Shown here piece after piece: positions 59,235 to 64,000 of a DNA stretch of 64,000 nt (position 1 is its first letter; every line of letters begins with the position of its first letter). The notes beneath the pieces are model-generated. The model ran no database searches, had not been told where the DNA came from, and saw only the letters and a program-made list of their open reading frames with translations. This stretch comes from an uncultured Oscillospiraceae bacterium (GTDB lineage: Bacteria > Bacillota > Clostridia > Oscillospirales > Oscillospiraceae), in assembly GCA_948616425.1 (NCBI GenBank), contig CAPGBJ010000041.1:1-64000 (forward strand), written 5' to 3'. The position numbers and the translations under genes were made by a program.

Positions 59235-60179
59235 CTATTTGCCGCAGAAGTCCTTGGCCACCTCCACAATGTGCTCCGCCGACAGGCCAAACTGCTTGAG
59301 CAGGGCGGCGGCGGGGCCGGAGTGGCCGAATTCGTCGTTGACGCCGATCCGGCGCACAGGGGTGGGGTATCGCTCGCTGAGCAGGGCGCATACCGCCTCG
59401 CCCAGGCCGCCAATGACGGAGTGTTCCTCGCAGGTAATCACTTTGCCGCACTCCTGGGCGGCCTTGAGGACCAACTCCTCGTCCAGGGGCTTGATGGTGC
59501 ACAGGTTGATGATCCGGGCGGAAATACCCGCCTCTTTAAGGGCCTTGCCCGCCTCAATGGCCTCGTTAACCAGCAGACCATTGGCGATGATGGCCACATC
59601 AGAGCCATCCTGGAGAACCTCTCCCTTGCCAATCTCAAACTGGAAGCCGGCCTCGTCGTGAAAGACGGGGACAGCCAGCCGGCCAAAGCGCAGATAGACG
59701 GGGCCCTCGTAGGCGTAGGCGGCCTTGACGGCGGCCCGGGCTTCCACATCGTCGGCGGGGGACATGACCACCATGCCGGGGATGGAGCGCATCAGGGCAA
59801 AGTCCTCGCAGCACTGGTGAGAGGCCCCATCCTCGCCCACAGAGATACCGCCGTGGGTGGCGCCGATCTTCACATTCAAGTGGGGATAACCAATCGAGTT
59901 GCGCACCTGTTCAAAGGCCCGCCCGGCGGCAAACATGGCGAAGCTGGAGGCAAAGGGCACCAGACCCATGGCGGCCGCCCCGGCAGCCGCGGCGATCATG
60001 TTGCCCTCGGCAATGCCGCAGTTAAAGTGGCGCTGAGGAAAGGCTTTTTTAAAGGTGCCGGTCTTCGTGGCCCCGGCCAAGTCGGCGTCAAAGACAATCA
60101 GATTGTCATAGCGTTCGCCCAGTTCTTTCAGGGCCGCGCCGTAGCTGTCACGGGTGGCGATCTTTTTCATCTCTGCCAT
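59235..60179 (-). CDS. Transketolase, C-terminal subunit
   Basis: 314 residues. Pyrimidine-binding and C-terminal domains of a split transketolase: DSYGAALKELGERYDNLIVF, GIAEGNMIAAAAGAAAMGLV, FEQVRNSIGYPHLNVKIGAT, HQCCEDFALMRSIPGMVVMS and EEHSVIGGLGEAVCALLSER. The conserved Glu of GIAEGN activates thiamine diphosphate. It starts one base after the N-terminal subunit gene. Split transketolases are common in Clostridia and act in the pentose phosphate route. Confidence 0.95.
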   Translation of the reverse strand: MAEMKKIATRDSYGAALKELGERYDNLIVFDADLAGATKTGTFKKAFPQRHFNCGIAEGNMIAAAAGAAAMGLVPFASSFAMFAAGRAFEQVRNSIGYPHLNVKIGATHGGISVGEDGASHQCCEDFALMRSIPGMVVMSPADDVEARAAVKAAYAYEGPVYLRFGRLAVPVFHDEAGFQFEIGKGEVLQDGSDVAIIANGLLVNEAIEAGKALKEAGISARIINLCTIKPLDEELVLKAAQECGKVITCEEHSVIGGLGEAVCALLSERYPTPVRRIGVNDEFGHSGPAAALLKQFGLSAEHIVEVAKDFCGK

Positions 60180-60180
60180 G

Positions 60181-61026
60181 TTACATCGCCTCCACTTCCG
60201 CCAGTTGAGCCCTCAGCTCATCCATGGCAATTTCGTATTCCTCGTCGTTGGGGGCTTTGCCGTGCCAGCCGGCCTGATTCTCCATGTAGCTGACTCCTTT
60301 ACCCTTGGTGGTCTTCATCACAATGGCGGTGGGTACGCCTTTTGTCTGCCTGGCTTTGGCAAAGGCGGACTCCATCTGGTCAAAGCTGTGGCCGTCAATC
60401 TCTGCCACCTCAAAGCCGAAGGCCCTGAGCTTATCTGGAATGGGGTAGGGGCTCATCACCTGGTCCACAGGGCCGTCAATCTGGAGGCCGTTGTTGTCAA
60501 TGATGACACACAGGTTGTCCAGCTTGTAGTGGTGGGCAAACATCATAGCTTCCCAGACCTGGCCCTCCTGAATCTCGCCGTCGCCCAGCAGCGTGTAGAC
60601 CCGGCAGTTTTTGCCCTGATGTTTGGCCGCCAGGGCCATACCAGCGGCGGCGGAGATACCCTGTCCCAGGGAACCGGTGGACATGTCCACGCCGGGGACA
60701 GTGTTCATATTGGGGTGACCTTGAAGGTAGCTGTCGATGTGCCGCAGGGTGGGCAGATCGGCCGCGGGGAAGAAGCCCCGCTCAGCCAGGGCGGCATACA
60801 GCCCCGGTGCGGTGTGGCCCTTGGACAGGACAAAACGGTCCCGGTCGGCCCATTTGGGGTTCTTGGGGTCTACATTCAGCTCTTTCAAGTAGAGGTAGGT
60901 AAACAGGTCGGCGGCGGACAGGCTCCCGCCGGGGTGGCCGGCTTTGGCCCCATGCGTCCCCTCGATGACGCCCATCCGCACTCTGCAGGCCGCGGCGCTC
61001 AGCTGCTTCTTTTCACTGGCTGTCAT
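60181..61026 (-). CDS. Transketolase, N-terminal subunit
   Basis: 281 residues from ATG 61026, after AAAGGAGA. Thiamine-diphosphate domain: GTHGAKAGHPGGSLSAADLF, DRFVLSKGHTAPGLYAALAE, DMSTGSLGQGISAAAGMALA, and the metal-binding LLGDGEIQEGQVWEAMMFA with IIDNNGLQIDG. It forms the full enzyme with the following gene product. Promoter at 61167-61195. Confidence 0.95.
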   Translation of the reverse strand: MTASEKKQLSAAACRVRMGVIEGTHGAKAGHPGGSLSAADLFTYLYLKELNVDPKNPKWADRDRFVLSKGHTAPGLYAALAERGFFPAADLPTLRHIDSYLQGHPNMNTVPGVDMSTGSLGQGISAAAGMALAAKHQGKNCRVYTLLGDGEIQEGQVWEAMMFAHHYKLDNLCVIIDNNGLQIDGPVDQVMSPYPIPDKLRAFGFEVAEIDGHSFDQMESAFAKARQTKGVPTAIVMKTTKGKGVSYMENQAGWHGKAPNDEEYEIAMDELRAQLAEVEAM

Positions 61027-61166
61027 AGTGCTCTCCTTTGTCCGAAATTTATTCTGTGAAAACGGTAGAAATGCTGCCTATCCATTGACGAGGGGAGGAA
61101 TATGCCTGCCGGAGGCCGTGTTTCCTCCCAAAAGGGGATCGTCCCTTGCCAATCGAAAGCACTTCC

Positions 61167-61216
61167 ATTATAAAACAGCGGACTTCAATTTACAAGAGCT
61201 CCCGGAGAAATTGAAG
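61167..61216 (-). promoter_or_regulatory. Promoter of the transketolase operon with overlapping inverted repeat
   Basis: On the minus strand TTGTAA (61190-61195), 17 bases, TATAAT (61167-61172). CTTCAATTT (61183-61191) and its exact complement AAATTGAAG (61208-61216) flank and overlap the -35, as an operator would. Confidence 0.75.
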
Positions 61217-61532
61217 TGGGAAACTTACAATGTTTTCACGGCCGAGGGGTGGCGTTCAGAGGGGAGAGAGCGAAAAAGGACCGCCCCCTTTGGCGGAAGG
61301 GGGCGGCTATCCACAGCCGGGGAGAGAGGCGGCCTGTCTGAACTGGAAGGGGAGGCCGGTCCGGTCTGCGGAGATGATCCGGGAAGAAGTGAGTCAGACC
61401 CGGATACCGGCAGAATTCGTGTGTAAACGAATTGCTCTGCACCACCTATCCTATCAGAAGATAGGTAAAATGGGTGTCAATGATGGGGGAGAGCCTATAA
61501 AAAAGCTGTTAATATGGGAGGGAAAGGGGGCG
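61217..61532. other. Gene-free interval between the transketolase promoter and the KdpE-like gene
   Basis: It holds the terminator at 61281-61307, an ACCTATC...GATAGGT hairpin near 61443-61465 just after the KdpE-like gene, and short GC-rich stretches. I see no gene with a ribosome site. Confidence 0.5.
61272..61307 (-). terminator. Terminator of the KdpD/KdpE-like operon
   Basis: CCGCCCCCTT pairs with AAGGGGGCGG around TGGCGG; on the minus strand it is followed by TCCTTTTTCG. It lies 230 bases beyond the response-regulator stop. Confidence 0.65.
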
Positions 61533-62240
61533 TCAGTCGTCCAGCATCCGATAGCCGATGCCAAGTTCTGTGTGGATATACTTGGGATCGGAGGGGTTTT
61601 CTTTTAGTTTTCGGCGGATGTTGGCCATGTTGACGCGGAGGATCTGGTTGCTTCCGCTGCCCCCGTAGGGCCCCCAGATATGTTCCAAAATAAAGTCGTA
61701 GGTGAGTACCTTGCCGGCGTGGATGGCCAGCAGCTCGATAATTTTGAACTCGTTTTGTGTAAAGTGAATCTCCTCTCCGTCCAGAAGAATCTGGTGTTTG
61801 GCCAGATCAATGGTCAGGTCCTTGATCTGATAGATATCCCGCTGGATGCCCTGACTCAGCTTCATGCGCTCCGCCCGGCGCAGGGCAGAGCGGATGCGGG
61901 CCAGCAGTTCAGATACCCCAAAGGGCTTTACCACGTAGTCGTCTGCCCCCATGTCCAGGGCCCGCACCTTCTCTGACTCCCGGTCTCGGGCGGAGATGAT
62001 GATAATGGGGACCTCGCGGGGCAGATCCCGCAGCTGGGTCAAAATCTCCAGGCCGTCCATATCGGGCAGCCCCAGGTCCAGAAGCACAAGGTCAGGTCCG
62101 TGGGAGAAGAATAGGGACAGGCCCTCTTTCCCGGTGAAGGCGGAGATGGTGCGGTATTCGTTGGTGGCCAGGGCCCGGCTGATAAAGTTGCTGATGGCCC
62201 GGTCGTCCTCAATGATGAGAATGGTCTGTTTTTCGCTCAT
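61533..62240 (-). CDS. OmpR-type response regulator, KdpE-like
   Basis: 235 residues from ATG 62240, after GGAGG; an upstream extension lacks support. Receiver domain: QTILIIEDDRAISNFISRAL (acidic pocket), LVLLDLGLPDMDGLEIL (phospho-acceptor Asp), IIIISARDRESEKVRALDMG, DDYVVKPFGVSELLARIRSA (Lys). C-terminal winged helix: QNEFKIIELLAIHAGKVLTY, HIWGPYGGSGSNQILRVNMA, NIRRKLKENPSDPKYIHTEL. It follows the sensor kinase by 50 bases. No kdpFABC or other target is in the window. Confidence 0.92.
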   Translation of the reverse strand: MSEKQTILIIEDDRAISNFISRALATNEYRTISAFTGKEGLSLFFSHGPDLVLLDLGLPDMDGLEILTQLRDLPREVPIIIISARDRESEKVRALDMGADDYVVKPFGVSELLARIRSALRRAERMKLSQGIQRDIYQIKDLTIDLAKHQILLDGEEIHFTQNEFKIIELLAIHAGKVLTYDFILEHIWGPYGGSGSNQILRVNMANIRRKLKENPSDPKYIHTELGIGYRMLDD

Positions 62241-62290
62241 GAGAGTCCTCCATTGTGTACTGTGGGGCGAAACTGCGATACTTTGGGCGG

Positions 62291-63451
62291 TCATGCCGTA
62301 CCTGCGGCGGACAGACCAAAGCGGAATACTGCCCCCCCTGATGGGTGATTGCCTGCGGTGAAAAAGCCGCCATGCGCCTGAATGATGCTCTGGCAGACGG
62401 ACAGGCCGATGCCCATCCCCCGGGTGGCATCCCCTGACAGAGGCATAGCCTGACCGGCCTGAATGGCCTGAAGGACCTCGGGAGACAGTCCATGGCCCTG
62501 ATCCCGGACTTCCACCACGGCCCAGTCCTCCTGGCGATACAGGCGCAGGGTGATGTGGTCGCGGTCGCCAGAGTGTCGGATGGCGTTTTCCAGCAGGTTG
62601 ACGATGACCTGCTTGATCAGCAGGGGGTCCATGGGCAGGTAGAGGATGTCCTCTGACAGATCCAACTCCACATGAAAGTCAGGAAAACGCCGCCGGGTGG
62701 TGAGCAGAGCGTCCCCCGCGACCTCCTCCAGCATCTCCTCCCGCTTTTTCAGGGGGATGGTCCCGTCCTGAACCCGGGTGACGGACAACAGATTTTCTAC
62801 CATGACAATCAGTCCGTCTGCGTCCTGCTTGATGTCGTTGAGCATGGAAATATTTTTGGGCGAGACCTCTGGGCTGGCCAGCAGTACGGCCACCGCTCCG
62901 GAAATAGAGGTCAGGGGGGTGCGCAGGTCGTGAGATACCGCCCGCAGAATGTTTTCTCGAATGGCAACCCTGTCGGACTGAAGCTGGATAGCGGTCTTTT
63001 CGGCGTTGAGCTTCTCATTTTGCTCGTAGAGGGCTCTGGCGTTCTTCTCCCGGCGGACGGCTTCGGTGGCCTGTTTCTTTACCCGGGCGGTGAGGGCACA
63101 AATGACGCAGGAGATGGCCACCATGGACAGCATGGCCACCGGGTATCCTGTGCGGCTGAGGGAGAATGCGTCGTAGGGCTCCATAAAGTAGATGTTGATA
63201 AACAGCGCCCCGATGATGGAGGCGGCAATGCCGTAGACATAACCGGAGGTGAGCAGAGAGATGAGGGACACCGCCAGCACGAAGACCAGGGCGGAGTTGT
63301 TTTCTCCCCCCGTATGGGTGATGAGGATGCTGCTGGCCCAGTAGGCGGCGCAGAGAAACAGGGCTGTAATTCCCAAATTTCGGGGAATGGCGGGGATGCG
63401 GTGGCCCTGCACGTCCACCCAGTGGTACAGATCCTTGAGGTGTTGGAGCAT
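62291..63451 (-). CDS. Short KdpD-like sensor histidine kinase (DUF4118)
   Basis: 386 residues from ATG 63451, after GGAGG 8 bases ahead. Four closely spaced helices at about 22-120 (NLGITALFLCAAYWASSILI, SALVFVLAVSLISLLTSGYV, IAASIIGALFINIYFM) form the DUF4118 domain of KdpD; then HisKA with LRAVSHDLRTPLTSISGA (phospho-His) and the ATPase part VNLLENAIRHSGDRDHI, VVEVRDQGHGLSPE, GMGIGLSVCQSIIQAHGG. The KdpD and USP-like N-terminal domains of full KdpD (about 890 residues) are missing. Such short forms occur in Clostridia; the stimulus is unknown. Confidence 0.9.
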   Translation of the reverse strand: MLQHLKDLYHWVDVQGHRIPAIPRNLGITALFLCAAYWASSILITHTGGENNSALVFVLAVSLISLLTSGYVYGIAASIIGALFINIYFMEPYDAFSLSRTGYPVAMLSMVAISCVICALTARVKKQATEAVRREKNARALYEQNEKLNAEKTAIQLQSDRVAIRENILRAVSHDLRTPLTSISGAVAVLLASPEVSPKNISMLNDIKQDADGLIVMVENLLSVTRVQDGTIPLKKREEMLEEVAGDALLTTRRRFPDFHVELDLSEDILYLPMDPLLIKQVIVNLLENAIRHSGDRDHITLRLYRQEDWAVVEVRDQGHGLSPEVLQAIQAGQAMPLSGDATRGMGIGLSVCQSIIQAHGGFFTAGNHPSGGAVFRFGLSAAGTA

Positions 63452-63506
63452 GAGAGCGCCTCCCCCGGCGGGGCGCACAGAGGAGGCCCCGCGTGATGTT
63501 GCGACA

Positions 63507-63535
63507 ATTATAACAAAAACCAGCCCAAAGGTAAA
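63507..63535 (-). promoter_or_regulatory. Promoter of the KdpD/KdpE-like operon
   Basis: On the minus strand TTTACC (63530-63535), 17 bases, TATAAT (63507-63512); it sets the start of the kinase at 63451, not further upstream. Confidence 0.75.
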
Positions 63536-63638
63536 GAGCGGGGCGGGGAGATGGGAAATCTTAACGATGTCGAAATATGCCGGGCTGGAGCGGGGGCCTC
63601 CACGCCCAAACAGGGGGGCGGCGTTTGCTAAGAGGGTA

Positions 63639-63667
63639 TTGTACAGTGCGCTAAAGAGTGGTATAAT
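63639..63667 (+). promoter_or_regulatory. Promoter of pyrE
   Basis: TTGTAC (63639-63644), 17 bases, TATAAT (63662-63667), about 75 bases before the start codon. Confidence 0.8.
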
Positions 63668-63743
63668 AAGCCATTCAGGCCAAAATAGGCCCAAATTTGC
63701 CTGCCGGCGGTGCCGGACACACAGATGAAAAGGAGTTTTTCAC

Positions 63744-64000
63744 ATGACGTACAAAGAGGAATTCATCACCTTCATGGTGCGATCCGGAGTGCTCACTTTT
63801 GGGGACTTCACCACCAAGTCGGGGCGGAAAACCCCCTATTTTGTCAACACCGGCAATTATAAGACCGGGGCTCAGGCCGCCCGGCTGGGGGATTACTACG
63901 CCGCCTGCATTCAGGAAAATATGCCCGAGGGGGCGATAGACTGCCTGTTTGGACCGGCTTACAAGGGGATCCCGCTGGCCGTCTCTGCCGCGGCGTCGCT
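63744..64000 (+). CDS. pyrE: Orotate phosphoribosyltransferase (3' end outside window)
   Basis: The first 85 codons, from ATG 63744 after AAAAGGAG. The sequence MTYKEEFITFMVRSGVLTFG, FTTKSGRKTPYFVNTGNYKT and CLFGPAYKGIPLAVSAAAS fits the N-terminus of PyrE of the Firmicutes type; the PRPP-binding loop lies beyond the edge. The enzyme joins orotate and PRPP to make OMP in pyrimidine synthesis. Divergent from the kinase operon, with its own promoter. Confidence 0.93.
   Translation, partial: MTYKEEFITFMVRSGVLTFGDFTTKSGRKTPYFVNTGNYKTGAQAARLGDYYAACIQENMPEGAIDCLFGPAYKGIPLAVSAAAS

Noticed and set aside
61230..61607. Possible 125-residue protein upstream of the transketolase operon
   Set aside because: It crosses the terminator stem and runs antisense into the KdpE-like gene, with no ribosome site.

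Overview
The window (about 58-60 % G+C by eye, dense genes, strong AGGAGG-type ribosome sites) reads as chromosome from a spore-forming, probably motile, butyrate-forming gut Clostridium-class bacterium of the Oscillospiraceae (Flavonifractor / Lawsonibacter / Intestinimonas type). The clues are sporulation genes (SASP, spoIIID, spoIIAA-spoIIAB-sigF, spoVFA-spoVFB), a butyryl-CoA module (hbd, bcd-etfB-etfA), a flagellin with its lysine methylase, and Clostridia-specific families. Species assignment is inference.

Layout. 1-3.3 kb: end of a flagellin gene, fliB, two overlapping XRE-type regulators (the second fused to a transposase N-terminal domain) and a small acid-soluble spore protein. 3.5-6.3 kb (minus): flavin reductase-like protein, hflX, a GNAT acetyltransferase, and rpmE. 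6.4-9.1 kb: a TetM-like ribosomal GTPase fused to a YacP/Rae1-like NYN nuclease domain. 9.1-16.2 kb: an Mbeg1-like hydrolase, spoIIID, thyA-folA, an XpaC-like membrane protein, a VanW protein and a DUF2461 protein. 16.3-16.9 kb: no credible gene, but a promoter, a highly structured ~550-nt stretch and two terminators, i.e. a candidate large non-coding RNA. 17-21 kb: aldehyde dehydrogenase, a HAAS membrane protein with PadR regulator, and an F420 ligase-like protein. 21.1-22.7 kb (minus): the sigma-F operon.

23-34.7 kb is a raffinose-family sugar locus: two AraC regulators, a GH36 alpha-galactosidase, an ABC importer (binding lipoprotein, two permeases, MsmK-type ATPase), a DUF624 protein and a GH13 amylosucrase-type enzyme that could use the sucrose left after alpha-galactosidase action. 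34.9-37.5 kb: a multi-pass membrane protein and a GT2 glycosyltransferase. 37.6-43.9 kb: an F-type ATP synthase operon without a separate delta gene; the alpha subunit instead carries an ~85-residue delta-like N-terminal extension.

44.0-52.6 kb is the most unusual block: blaI, an M56 (BlaR1-like) protease that stops just before the place where BlaR1 has its last membrane helix and outer sensor, then five tightly packed genes that each begin with the same ~57-residue segment (linker, hydrophobic helix, Leu-Val-Ser/Ala-Cys lipobox) followed by different exported domains. I read this as a split BlaR1 signalling system with five interchangeable or co-operating sensor halves.

52.7-57.3 kb: hbd and bcd-etfB-etfA, with a Rex-type operator in front of bcd. 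57.4-59.0 kb: dipicolinate synthase spoVFA-spoVFB behind a mother-cell-sigma-type -10. 59.2-61.0 kb (minus): split transketolase. 61.5-63.5 kb (minus): a KdpE-like regulator and a short KdpD-like kinase. The window ends inside pyrE. Gene calls rest on reading translated sequence and known family motifs; no database search was run.
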